From assembly GCA_046540855.1 (NCBI GenBank), contig JBKHEJ010000037.1, positions 1 to 15,962 on the forward strand: a stretch of 15,962 nucleotides of DNA, written 5' to 3'. The position numbers and the translations under genes are program-made. This DNA is from T1Sed10-7 sp046540855. Lineage in GTDB: Bacteria; Actinomycetota; Nitriliruptoria; Nitriliruptorales; Nitriliruptoraceae. The stretch's first letter is position 1. Each line of letters starts with the position of its first letter. Below are positions 7,511 to 14,389 of the stretch, piece after piece. The notes under the pieces were generated by a model. The model did no database searches. It was given only the letters and a program-made list of their open reading frames with translations, and had not been told where the DNA came from.

Positions 7511-8772
7511 TCAGCGGCGTCGACCTCCAGCTCGTCCAGCTCGGTCCCACGCGTCTCCGGCAGGGCCCTGAAGCCCAGCGCGGACAGGGCGACGAGCGCA
7601 CCCAGCGACCGGGCCGCCGCAGCGAAGCCCTGCGTGGCATCCGCGACGAGCCCGAACGTTGCCAGACCGACCACCGCACCGACCACCCCGGTCACCGTCA
7701 GCCACCCCGCGACCGTCGCTCGCACCGAGGTCGGGACGAGCTCCGCCGCGAGCGCCCCCTGCGCCGGTGCGAAGGCCCCGCCGAGCAGCACCGCCGCGAG
7801 GTAGCCGACGATCAGACCCGTGAGACCGCCCGAGTAGGCGAGCGCGACCGCGAGCCCCGTACCGGCCAGCGCCAGGGCACCGGTGATCCTGCGGCCGAGC
7901 CGGTCGGCGCCCCAGCGGCCGAGCAGCAGACCGACCAGCCCCAGCGGACCCGCCGCCAGGACGAGGCCCGCGACCTGCAGCGGCTGCCCGCCGAGCACCC
8001 GTTCGCCGTACACGAACAGGTAGGTGAACCCCGGTCCGGTGGCGACGGCGATCATGCCGACGAGGAAGGCGAGCAGAGCGACCCGGCCCCGGTACGCGCG
8101 GGGCACCGCGCCGGGACGAGCGGCAGCGCGCCCCTCCGACGGGCGGTTTGCGGCGATCGCCGGCTCACGCACCCGGGGTCCGAGCAGGGGGACGAGCACG
8201 AGCAGCGGTACGAGGGCGAAGGCGGTCACGACCCGGAAGGACGGGTCGCCGGGCAGCAGCCCCCTCCCGACCGAGACGAGCCCGGACCCCAGACCGTAGG
8301 CCGCGGTGATGAGCGCGACGGCACCGGCGCGGTCCACGGCACGGGACTCCTCGGCCGCGACCACGCCAGCGACGATGTTCACCGCGGCCAGGCACGGGCG
8401 GGCGAGCGCGACGAGCGCGACGTACCACCAGAAGCTCGGTGCGAGCGCCGCCAGGCTCGTCAGCCCGAAGCCCAGGACCGCCACCGTCAGCAACAGCCTC
8501 CGCCGGCCGAACCGGTCCGCGAGCACGGAGAACCCGAGGCTGCCGAGCGACGCCAGCCGGATGAGGGCCAGCGCCACGCCGACGGTGGTCACCGGCAAGC
8601 CGATCTGTCCCAGCGGCCCGTCGTCGGCCGTGACGTCCCCGAAGGCTGCGGCGACATCGCCGGCGACCGCCGTGACGCCGAAGGCGCTGATGCCACCGCC
8701 GAGCGACAACCCCGCCACGGACAGCACCGGGGCCGTGCGCCAGGACCGACCCTCACCGCGCTGGTTGCTCAT
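7507..8772 (-). CDS. MFS transporter, coupled to the ACP-acyltransferase
   Basis: A 421-aa major facilitator with twelve predicted helices in two halves. MFS motif A is visible in loop 2-3 (GFSVLADRFGRRR, 80-92) and again in loop 8-9 (GRWGADRLGRR, 285-295). The C-terminus has ALPETRGTELDE (403-414), as in many secondary carriers. The ATG at 8772 overlaps the acyltransferase stop in an ATGA, so the two genes are probably translationally coupled. The substrate is unknown. Its partnership with a PlsC-type acyltransferase recalls LplT (lysophospholipid flippase) with Aas, but motif A alone cannot show this. Efflux of a drug or lipid-like compound is an alternative. Confidence 0.92.
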   Translation of the reverse strand: MSNQRGEGRSWRTAPVLSVAGLSLGGGISAFGVTAVAGDVAAAFGDVTADDGPLGQIGLPVTTVGVALALIRLASLGSLGFSVLADRFGRRRLLLTVAVLGFGLTSLAALAPSFWWYVALVALARPCLAAVNIVAGVVAAEESRAVDRAGAVALITAAYGLGSGLVSVGRGLLPGDPSFRVVTAFALVPLLVLVPLLGPRVREPAIAANRPSEGRAAARPGAVPRAYRGRVALLAFLVGMIAVATGPGFTYLFVYGERVLGGQPLQVAGLVLAAGPLGLVGLLLGRWGADRLGRRITGALALAGTGLAVALAYSGGLTGLIVGYLAAVLLGGAFAPAQGALAAELVPTSVRATVAGWLTVTGVVGAVVGLATFGLVADATQGFAAAARSLGALVALSALGFRALPETRGTELDELEVDAAD

Positions 8773-9857
8773 CCGCGCGCCAGCTCGCGCCGCTGCCTGG
8801 TGATGATCCCGCGGGCCGCCCGGCGTAGCTCGACCGCGCCGGACCAGCCGGACCCACCCGCGGTGAGCGGGGGTGCGACCACGACGGTCACCGCACCACG
8901 CTGCGGCCACCAGCGACCGGGCGGGAGCACCGTGCCCGTCCCGTGCAGCGTGACCGGGACGAGGGGGGCACCCGTGCGCGCGGCGACGACGAACGCCCCC
9001 ATCCGGAAGGGCTCGAGGTCCGCTGCGGCTGAGCGCCGACCCTCCGGGAAGAAGCCCACGGTCCTACCGCTGCGGACGATCCCGCTCAGTGCCTGCGCGT
9101 CGCGGACCCCGCGAGCCGGGTCGCCCCGGGCGACCAGGTACGCACCGAGCCGTCGCAAGCCGATCCGAAGCACCGGGTTGCGCGCGAGCTCGGCGACCGC
9201 CGTCAGCACCGCCGGCTCCTCGAGCAGCTGCGTGAGGAGGAGGGCATCGAGGTGGCTGTCGTGGTTGGCGACCAGCACGAAGGGTCGGTCCGTCGGCAGA
9301 TGCTCGGTCCCTTCGATCCGCACCGGCACGCCGGCGAGGGCCGCGAGCAGCCGTCCCGCGCGCCGCACGAGCTGCCACCGCCACCGCAGGGTCGGGAGGA
9401 CCACCAGCAGCGACCACACGACGACGGCGACGATCGAGAAGACCAGCAGCACCCACCCGCGGTAGACGATCGAGCTGGCCCGCCGGAGCACCCCGTCGAC
9501 CGGCGCACCCCTCCTCGAGGCACCACCCGGGCCGGGGGGAGCGAGCGGTGGCCGCACCGTCGCCGCACCCGCGTCGACGGCGGGCAGACCCGCCAGCGCG
9601 AGCAGCTCTGCCGGGGTACGCGCCGTGGCGAGGGCCGCCTCCGGCAGCCGTACCCCGAACCGCTGCTCCGCCCGCACCAGCAGCTCCGCGAGCGAGAGGC
9701 TGTCCAGTTCGAGATCCGCCTCGAAGCGCGCATCGGGCCCGACGCGCGCGAGCAGCTCCTCGCGTCCGAGCTCGACGAGCAGATCGCCAAGCTCCGCGAG
9801 CAGGGCTGCGGCCACCTCCGGGGCTGCGCCGACGGACGGCTCGTCACGCTCCTGCAC
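8769..9857 (-). CDS. Acyl-carrier domain fused to a PlsC-type 1-acylglycerol-3-phosphate acyltransferase
   Basis: A 362-aa two-domain protein. Residues ~12-92 look like a phosphopantetheine-binding carrier domain: FEADLELDSLSLAELLVRAEQRFGVRLPE with S53 in the DSL attachment motif. A proline/glycine linker (100-125) and a hydrophobic segment (136-156) follow. The rest is a PlsC/AGPAT acyltransferase: NHDSHLD (198-204, H199 and D204 forming the HX4D catalytic pair), FFPEGRRS (269-276, the FPEGTRS phosphate-binding motif with R for T) and GAPLVPVTLHGTG. It would acylate a lysophospholipid or similar acceptor at the membrane, perhaps from the acyl chain on its own carrier domain. The GTG start at 9857 has GGGGAGG about 12 bases upstream. 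The MFS gene follows with an ATGA overlap. Confidence 0.9.
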   Translation of the reverse strand: MQERDEPSVGAAPEVAAALLAELGDLLVELGREELLARVGPDARFEADLELDSLSLAELLVRAEQRFGVRLPEAALATARTPAELLALAGLPAVDAGAATVRPPLAPPGPGGASRRGAPVDGVLRRASSIVYRGWVLLVFSIVAVVVWSLLVVLPTLRWRWQLVRRAGRLLAALAGVPVRIEGTEHLPTDRPFVLVANHDSHLDALLLTQLLEEPAVLTAVAELARNPVLRIGLRRLGAYLVARGDPARGVRDAQALSGIVRSGRTVGFFPEGRRSAAADLEPFRMGAFVVAARTGAPLVPVTLHGTGTVLPPGRWWPQRGAVTVVVAPPLTAGGSGWSGAVELRRAARGIITRQRRELARG

Positions 9858-9910
9858 GCGCCCGGCTCACCTCCCCAGGGTCCTCACGCGGGCGGATCCG
9901 AGGTTCACCC

Positions 9911-9922
9911 GCACCGCGGTGC
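9911..9922. promoter_or_regulatory. 12-bp perfect palindrome between divergent genes
   Basis: GCACCGCGGTGC sits in the 273-bp intergenic region (9858-10130) shared by the acyltransferase (-) and the eCIS-core protein (+). It could be an operator. A weak -10-like TACGCT at 10088-10093, 37 bases before the eCIS-core ATG, is the only promoter-like element I noted here. GC-rich sequence makes short palindromes common. Confidence 0.2.
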
Positions 9923-10130
9923 CGACACTGTACGGAGCCGGGTGATCGATCCGCTCAGGCCCCGCCGCGGGCGTCCGGCGAAGCTGCCTCCGGCGGTCCG
10001 CGGCCGCGCGCCTCCCGTGCTGCGCCGGTGCGTATCGCTGTCGGATCCTGGCTCGCGGAGGCTCTGGTTCCCTGCCGCGGCCCGAACTACGCTGCGGTCG
10101 CCGTTGGGCCGCCGAGGAAGGGAGGGTGTG

Positions 10131-11840
10131 ATGGGTACCTGGCAGCACGCACCTGGCGCCGCGCGCCGACGCGAGGAACAGGGCGCGCGCCGCGCCAGCG
10201 TGACGCCGTCGTCCACCGCGGGGTCGGACGCCGCCGGGCTGGTCGCGCTCCAGCGCACCGCGGGCAACCGCGCCGTCACGGAGCTGGTCCAGACCAAGCT
10301 GCAGGTGGGGGCGGTCGACGATCCGCTCGAGGCTGAGGCCGACCGGGTCGCGCGTCAGGTCGTCGCCGGACTCCAGCACGCCGATGACGCGACCGCACCT
10401 CCCGCGGCGTCGCTGTCAAGGGCCACGACCGTCCGCCGACGGGCCGCTGCAGGACCTGGCGGCGTCACGGGCGGTGAGCTCGACGCGGGGACCGATGCCG
10501 CGATCCGGCGGTCAGCCGGGGGCGGGCAGCCCCTGGAACCGACGGTCCAGCGCTCCATGGAGGCCGGGTTCGGGTCGGACCTGTCCGCGGTGCGGGTCCA
10601 CCTCGACGCGGACGCCGACGGCTTGAACCGCCAGCTCGGAGCGCGTGCCTTCACCACCGGCTCCGACATCTTCTTCCGGCAGGGTGAGTACGACCCGTCC
10701 TCGTCGAGCGGCCAGGAGCTGCTCGCCCACGAGCTGGCCCACGTCGTCCAGCAGGGGGCGGTTGGCCGGACCCCACAGGTGGCCCGCACGGCCGAGACGG
10801 AGACGGTCCAGCGCAAGGCCTACGAGATCGGCTCCACCGGCGAGAAGCTGGAGGTCGGGTTCCTGACCTCGAGGAAGGAACGCAAGGCCCTCGTGGCCGA
10901 GGCCGAGAGGATCATCAGCGACCTGCAGACGACCTACGGCGTCGTGGTCAGCTCCTCGACGACGATCGAGGGCATCAAGGATGGCTACACCAACGTCTCC
11001 CAGGAGGTGCTCGACAGCCTGAGCACCCGGCCCTGGCGGATCAAGGAGCTGCGCGCGCTGAGCCGTGCCCTGAGCCACTACGCCGCGATCCTCGGCGCGA
11101 ACCGGGCGACCTCGACCCGGGCCGGCGAGGACCAGGAGGTCACCAGCGTCGGCAAGGTCACCCAGGCGATCGACGTCAACCGACCCGCGGGCCAGCTCGA
11201 CACGACCACGCTCGGGGAGTACTTCTCGAGCAGGAAGAACATGGGGTTGTTCCGGGCTTCGGAGCGGTTCAAGGCCGACTTCGACAACGTCGAGGATCAG
11301 CTGACGGGAACCTTCGTGCACGAGATCGCCCACGGGCTGCTCGCCTACGCCCTGCGGGACTACATCGCGGCCACGGGGTACTGGAAGGACCGGTACAGCG
11401 AACTGCCCGCCCCGCACCGGACCGAGAACCCGGTGACCGAGTACGGCCGGACGAACGCGTCCGAGGACCTGTGCGAGTCCGCGATGATGTACTTCGTCGC
11501 CCCGGAGCGGCTGAAGCGGGCCTGCCCCCTGCGGTACGCCTTCATGCACAAGCTCGGAACCGACTGGGTCCCCGCACCTGCCCAGGCGCCCCAGGTCCAG
11601 CCCGACGCGCCCGGTGTCGCTCCCGAGGTGGTGGCGACCGAACCTCAGACCGTGCCGCCGGAGGTCGTGGAGGCGGAGGAGCGCGTCCAGCAGGTCCTGC
11701 GCCAGGTCAGCGAGCCGGCACCCGAGGAGGCCACCGAGGACCACGAGCCGACGGAGGGGGGCGGCTGGCGGTCGGCGACACCTGACACGGACCGCGGTGC
11801 GGCGCTGCTCGGTGCCGGCCGCTCCGGACCGACGACCTGA
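10131..11840 (+). CDS. eCIS core domain (DUF4157) protein with a second zincin-like metalloprotease domain; candidate injected effector
   Basis: A 569-aa protein from an ATG with GGAGG five bases upstream. N-terminal hallmarks of extracellular contractile injection system (eCIS) associated proteins are ALQRTAGNRAVTEL (39-52) and VDDPLEAEADRVARQV (62-77). The DUF4157 core (about 140-210) reads RSMEAGFGSDLSAVRVH ... AFTTGSDIFF ... LLAHELAHVVQQ, with the zinc motif H200-E201-x-x-H204. TVQR occurs at 138-141 and 225-228, bracketing the core. Residues ~230-480 form a separate domain with FVHEIAHGLLAY (H397, E398, H401) and ASEDLCESAMMYF (E445/E449), the layout of a zincin with a third Glu ligand. 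A proline/glutamate-rich tail (482-569) ends the protein. The 144-aa gene follows after 11 bp. Family knowledge: DUF4157 proteins are enriched in eCIS loci. The effector role here is inference; no CIS structural gene is in view. Confidence 0.92.
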   Translation: MGTWQHAPGAARRREEQGARRASVTPSSTAGSDAAGLVALQRTAGNRAVTELVQTKLQVGAVDDPLEAEADRVARQVVAGLQHADDATAPPAASLSRATTVRRRAAAGPGGVTGGELDAGTDAAIRRSAGGGQPLEPTVQRSMEAGFGSDLSAVRVHLDADADGLNRQLGARAFTTGSDIFFRQGEYDPSSSSGQELLAHELAHVVQQGAVGRTPQVARTAETETVQRKAYEIGSTGEKLEVGFLTSRKERKALVAEAERIISDLQTTYGVVVSSSTTIEGIKDGYTNVSQEVLDSLSTRPWRIKELRALSRALSHYAAILGANRATSTRAGEDQEVTSVGKVTQAIDVNRPAGQLDTTTLGEYFSSRKNMGLFRASERFKADFDNVEDQLTGTFVHEIAHGLLAYALRDYIAATGYWKDRYSELPAPHRTENPVTEYGRTNASEDLCESAMMYFVAPERLKRACPLRYAFMHKLGTDWVPAPAQAPQVQPDAPGVAPEVVATEPQTVPPEVVEAEERVQQVLRQVSEPAPEEATEDHEPTEGGGWRSATPDTDRGAALLGAGRSGPTT

Positions 11841-11851
11841 GGGGACCTGCG

Positions 11852-12286
11852 ATGACCGACCTGATCGCCCGCGCCCGCACCTTCCTCGGCCGCGGTCTCG
11901 AGGAGGTGCAGGCGCTCCTCGGGCCGGGTGCGGAACCGATCCCGGGCGACGAGTACGGCCGGTTGACCGATCTGACCTCGATCGAGGACCCGACGGTGTT
12001 CCCGGGGACCCTCTACCTCGCCGACGGGGTGGTCGACCTCGTTCGGGTCGGTCCGGACGATCTCGTCTCGGTCAGCCGCTCGGACCTCGAGTCTCAGCTC
12101 GGGGGCGACGCGGTCGGTCTGGCCTCACGCGCCGGGAAGCGGGCGACGCTGTGGGTGCACGCTCCGGAGGGCGTCGCCTACTCCGAGGAGGACGGGGTGC
12201 TGCACTACCTCGAGGTGTTCCGGCCGCGACCGCAGGAGCGGTACGAGGCCGAGCTCTACCGGGAGCCAGGCCCCTTCCTACGGTGA
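11852..12286 (+). CDS. Unrecognised 144-aa partner of the eCIS-core protein (candidate immunity or chaperone)
   Basis: The ATG at 11852 follows the upstream stop by 11 bp with a GGGGAC-type ribosome binding site, so the two genes almost certainly form one transcript. The protein is acidic, soluble and has no signal or membrane segment. It begins with a helix (MTDLIARARTFLGRGLEEVQALL) and continues with strand-rich sequence including GTLYLADGVVDLVRVGPDDL (52-71), SRAGKRATLWVHAPEGVAYSEE (92-113), HYLEVFRP (118-125) and a distinct end, YREPGPFLR. I cannot name its family. A cytosolic inhibitor of the neighbouring metalloprotease domain or a loading adaptor for the injection tube are both compatible with position and size. 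A hairpin lies 20 bp past the stop. Confidence 0.85.
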   Translation: MTDLIARARTFLGRGLEEVQALLGPGAEPIPGDEYGRLTDLTSIEDPTVFPGTLYLADGVVDLVRVGPDDLVSVSRSDLESQLGGDAVGLASRAGKRATLWVHAPEGVAYSEEDGVLHYLEVFRPRPQERYEAELYREPGPFLR

Positions 12287-12305
12287 GCCTGGGCGTGCGC
12301 AGCCG

Positions 12306-12337
12306 GGACGCCGACCTCTCGCCAACGTTCGGCGTCC
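12306..12337 (+). terminator. Hairpin terminator after the eCIS-core/partner operon
   Basis: GGACGCCGA (12306-12314) pairs perfectly with TCGGCGTCC (12329-12337) around a 14-nt loop, 20 bp after the partner stop at 12286. There is no T-tract. Position, symmetry and the facing hairpin at 12422 support a terminator. Confidence 0.6.
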
Positions 12338-12421
12338 GACCTCCCCGCACCACGCCGGCGCGACGTGCGCCACGGCCGCCTCGCGGGTCGCCGGCCACGG
12401 TCCGATGGCACGGCGGCGATG

Positions 12422-12446
12422 TCGGGTCGACGGCTCGTCGACCCGA
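12422..12446 (-). terminator. Hairpin terminator after the small minus-strand gene
   Basis: TCGGGTCGAC (12422-12431) pairs perfectly with GTCGACCCGA (12437-12446) around a 5-nt loop. It lies 16 bp downstream of the stop of the minus-strand gene at 12463 and faces the hairpin at 12306-12337, so the convergent junction carries one terminator per strand. Confidence 0.65.
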
Positions 12447-12462
12447 GGCGCGGGCGGCGAGG

Positions 12463-12720
12463 TCAGCGCTGCGCGGCGGCCAGGCGGCGCAGGGCAGCCA
12501 GCACGGTCCGTTCGACCACGGGGGCCGGATCGTGCGGCTCGACGGCGAGGTAGCCGGGGACCTGGCCGCGGTCGACGAGGCGCTGCATCGAGTCGCCCGC
12601 GATGCCGCAGACCGTGTCGAGCTCCTCGCGGCGAGTGGTCGCGAACCGCTCCAGCAGGGAGGCCAACTCCGCCTGCTGCGCCTGCGGACCATCGGTCTGG
12701 TGGGTTGCGGTCACCATCAT
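12463..12720 (-). CDS. Small helical hypothetical protein (85 aa)
   Basis: The ATG at 12720 (or the adjacent ATG at 12717) opens an 85-aa frame with very strong G/C third positions. No strong Shine-Dalgarno is visible. The frame continues upstream to 12873, but that part lacks codon bias and covers the regulator's promoter region. The protein starts MMVTATHQTDGPQAQQAELA and is mostly alpha-helical, with LASLLERFATTRREELDTVCG (19-39), DSMQRLVDRGQVPGYL (43-58) and VVERTVLAALRRLAAAQR (68-85). One Cys (C38). I do not recognise the family. It is divergent from the Lrp/AsnC regulator and may be one of its targets. Confidence 0.65.
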   Translation of the reverse strand: MMVTATHQTDGPQAQQAELASLLERFATTRREELDTVCGIAGDSMQRLVDRGQVPGYLAVEPHDPAPVVERTVLAALRRLAAAQR

Positions 12721-12728
12721 CGCACCGT

Positions 12729-12953
12729 TCGTTCGGAGCCTGTGGGAACAGTGTCGGCGACCGCCAACCCGGGTCCAGAGGTTCCGAACGACGTTCGACC
12801 GCATGCGGCCCAGCCCGGTCTCCAGAGCACGCGGTTCGGTACCGAGGTCGCACCGGCGCACGAACCACACCATCGCCGGGCCTCGCCGGTATGCGGCGCG
12901 GCTTCCACCCAGTAGTGTGACGGCCGGGCGCTGGCCTGACCGAACGATGTTCC
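12729..12953. promoter_or_regulatory. Repeated CCGAACGA motif, candidate operators of the Lrp/AsnC regulator
   Basis: CCGAACGA occurs at 12784-12791 and 12940-12947 on the plus strand and at 12729-12736 on the minus strand, all inside the 257-bp divergent region. The 12785-12797 copy is a perfect 13-bp palindrome (CGAACGACGTTCG), and 12941-12953 is a near copy (CGAACGATGTTCC). Lrp-family proteins commonly bind several sites in their own divergent promoter, so autoregulation is plausible. A -10-like TAGTGT is at 12913-12918. Confidence 0.4.
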
Positions 12954-12977
12954 GCTGACCCGCGAACGAGGCGAGCG

Positions 12978-13460
12978 ATGGACGAGATCGATCGGATCCT
13001 GGTGCGTGAGCTCCAGGCTGACGCCAGCATCACCAACCGGGAGCTGGCCCGGCGTGCCGGTGTCTCACCCTCTACCGCGCTCGAGCGCGTCCGCGCGCTG
13101 CACCGGCGGGGCGTCCTCACCGGCTACCACGCCGAGGTGTCGCTGCGCGCCCTCGGGCGGCAGGTCCAGGCGCTCGTCTCGGTCCGGATCAGACCCCCCA
13201 CCCGGGACCGCATCGACGCCTTCCTCGCCTACGCGACCGAACTGTCCGAGATGCTCGACGCCTACCTCGTCACGGGCCACGAGGACATCATCCTGCACGT
13301 GGCCGTCTCCGACACCGACGCGCTCTACGGCCTGGTCATCGACCACCTCAGCGCCCGCCCCGAGGTCATCGACGTCCGCAGCTCCATCGTCTACGACCAC
13401 CGACGCACGCACGTGGTCGAGCCGGTGGTCGCGGGCGAGGTGGACGGGACCGTGCGGTGA
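12978..13460 (+). CDS. Lrp/AsnC family transcriptional regulator
   Basis: A 160-aa DNA-binding protein. The N-terminal winged helix-turn-helix is clear: MDEIDRILVRELQADASI ... NRELARRAGVSPSTALERVRALHRRGVLTGYHAEVS (1-55). Residues ~65-145 are the RAM/Lrp ligand-binding domain, with VSVRIRPPTRDRIDAFLAY, MLDAYLVTGHEDIILHVAV and VIDVRSSIVYDHRRTHVV. The family senses amino acids or related metabolites and forms octamers. The ATG at 12978 follows a GAGGCGAG ribosome site. The methyltransferase gene starts 13 bp after the stop, so both are likely co-transcribed. The ligand cannot be deduced. Confidence 0.95.
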   Translation: MDEIDRILVRELQADASITNRELARRAGVSPSTALERVRALHRRGVLTGYHAEVSLRALGRQVQALVSVRIRPPTRDRIDAFLAYATELSEMLDAYLVTGHEDIILHVAVSDTDALYGLVIDHLSARPEVIDVRSSIVYDHRRTHVVEPVVAGEVDGTVR

Positions 13461-13473
13461 CGCGGGCCGCGAG

Positions 13474-14385
13474 GTGACCACCGCCTACCTGGCCGCCGAG
13501 GGGTTCGAGCCGGAGCTCGACGATGAGCTGGCCCGAGCCGGGATCGCCGTGGGAGCGCGGCACGGTCGGCTCCGGGTGAGCGAGAGCCCACCCATCCACG
13601 CGGCCTGGGCCGCCAACACCTGGTGGGAGGCGGAGCGCATCCCGATCCGCTCGATCGGGCACGCCGCAAGCGAACTGCGCCGACGCCACCGCAACTGGGC
13701 CCTCTACGCGCCCGTGCTGCGCGGCCGTGCCGAGCTCATCGCTGCCAGGCTCCCCCACGTCTCCGCCCGGCCGCTCGAGCTGGGCGAGGTCGCGCCGGAG
13801 GCGCCGCTCGGCTCCTTCACCCTGCTCGAGCGCGACCTCGTGCTGGCCGCGACCACCTGCTCGAGCCCCTTCCCCAACGGGGTGGCGCGCTTCGTCGAGG
13901 ACCGCGAGGGGCCGCCCAGCCGGGCCTACCTGAAGCTGTGGGAGACCTTCGCCCGCCTGCGCCGTCAGCCGGGGCCAGGCGATCGCTGCCTCGACCTCGG
14001 CGCCGCGCCGGGCGGGTGGACCTGGCTGCTGGCTCGGACCGGGGCGCAGGTGCTGGCCGTGGACCGCGCACCGCTGGAGACTCGGATCGCGCAGCTGCCG
14101 AACGTGATCGAGCAGCGCGGCTCGGCCTTCGCGCTCGACCCCGCGACGGTCGGCGGGATCGACTGGTGGTGCAGCGACCTCATCGCCTACCCCGACCGGT
14201 TACTCGCCCTGGCGAGGAGGTGGCTCGAGGCGGGGGCCGTCCGCAACCTCGTGTGCACCGTGAAGCTGAAGGGCGCGACCGACCACGAGGCGGTCGCGGG
14301 GTTCGCCGCCCTGCCGGGCGCGCAGCTGTTCCACCTGTCGCAGCACAAGCACGAGCTGGCCTGCGTCATCCTGGATGCCCGCTGA
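13474..14385 (+). CDS. RlmM/FtsJ-like RNA 2'-O-ribose methyltransferase
   Basis: A 303-aa SAM-dependent methyltransferase from a GTG at 13474, with only a weak ribosome site; coupling to the Lrp gene 13 bp upstream may help. The C-terminal Rossmann domain has the SAM motif LDLGAAPGGWTWLLARTG (173-190) followed by VLAVDRAPLE. The FtsJ/RlmM-type catalytic tetrad is visible: K154 (YLKLWETF), D235 (WWCSDLI), K264 or K266 (TVKLKG) and E294 (HKHELACV). The N-terminal ~145 residues resemble the degenerate RNA-binding part of RlmM, which methylates C2498 of 23S rRNA in gammaproteobacteria; the target here is unproven. E. coli RlmM is longer (about 366 aa). The stop is 4 bp from the convergent secreted-protein gene. 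Confidence 0.88.
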   Translation: MTTAYLAAEGFEPELDDELARAGIAVGARHGRLRVSESPPIHAAWAANTWWEAERIPIRSIGHAASELRRRHRNWALYAPVLRGRAELIAARLPHVSARPLELGEVAPEAPLGSFTLLERDLVLAATTCSSPFPNGVARFVEDREGPPSRAYLKLWETFARLRRQPGPGDRCLDLGAAPGGWTWLLARTGAQVLAVDRAPLETRIAQLPNVIEQRGSAFALDPATVGGIDWWCSDLIAYPDRLLALARRWLEAGAVRNLVCTVKLKGATDHEAVAGFAALPGAQLFHLSQHKHELACVILDAR

Positions 14386-14389
14386 GCAG

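Noticed and set aside
7249..9465. Long plus-strand open frame of about 738 codons opposite the MFS and acyltransferase genes
   Set aside because: Its translation is low-complexity Arg/Gln/Pro/Gly-rich sequence, and the minus strand shows two clear protein families with good motifs. It is an antisense shadow of GC-rich coding DNA.
9252..10130. Upstream in-frame extension of the eCIS-core gene
   Set aside because: It overlaps the acyltransferase coding region in antisense. The ATG at 10131 has a strong GGAGG and the family N-terminus starts there.
11852..12286. SUKH-type immunity protein assignment for the 144-aa partner
   Set aside because: The size fits, but I see no convincing SUKH motif pattern, so only a positional inference of immunity or chaperone is kept.
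9858..12462. Contractile injection structural genes next to the eCIS-core protein
   Set aside because: I looked on both strands for tube, sheath, baseplate and AAA+ ATPase sequences in the window and found none.
12785..12797. LexA/SOS box (GAAC-N4-GTTC type) in the Lrp promoter region
   Set aside because: The spacer is three bases rather than four, and the neighbouring genes are not DNA-repair genes. A local operator fits better.
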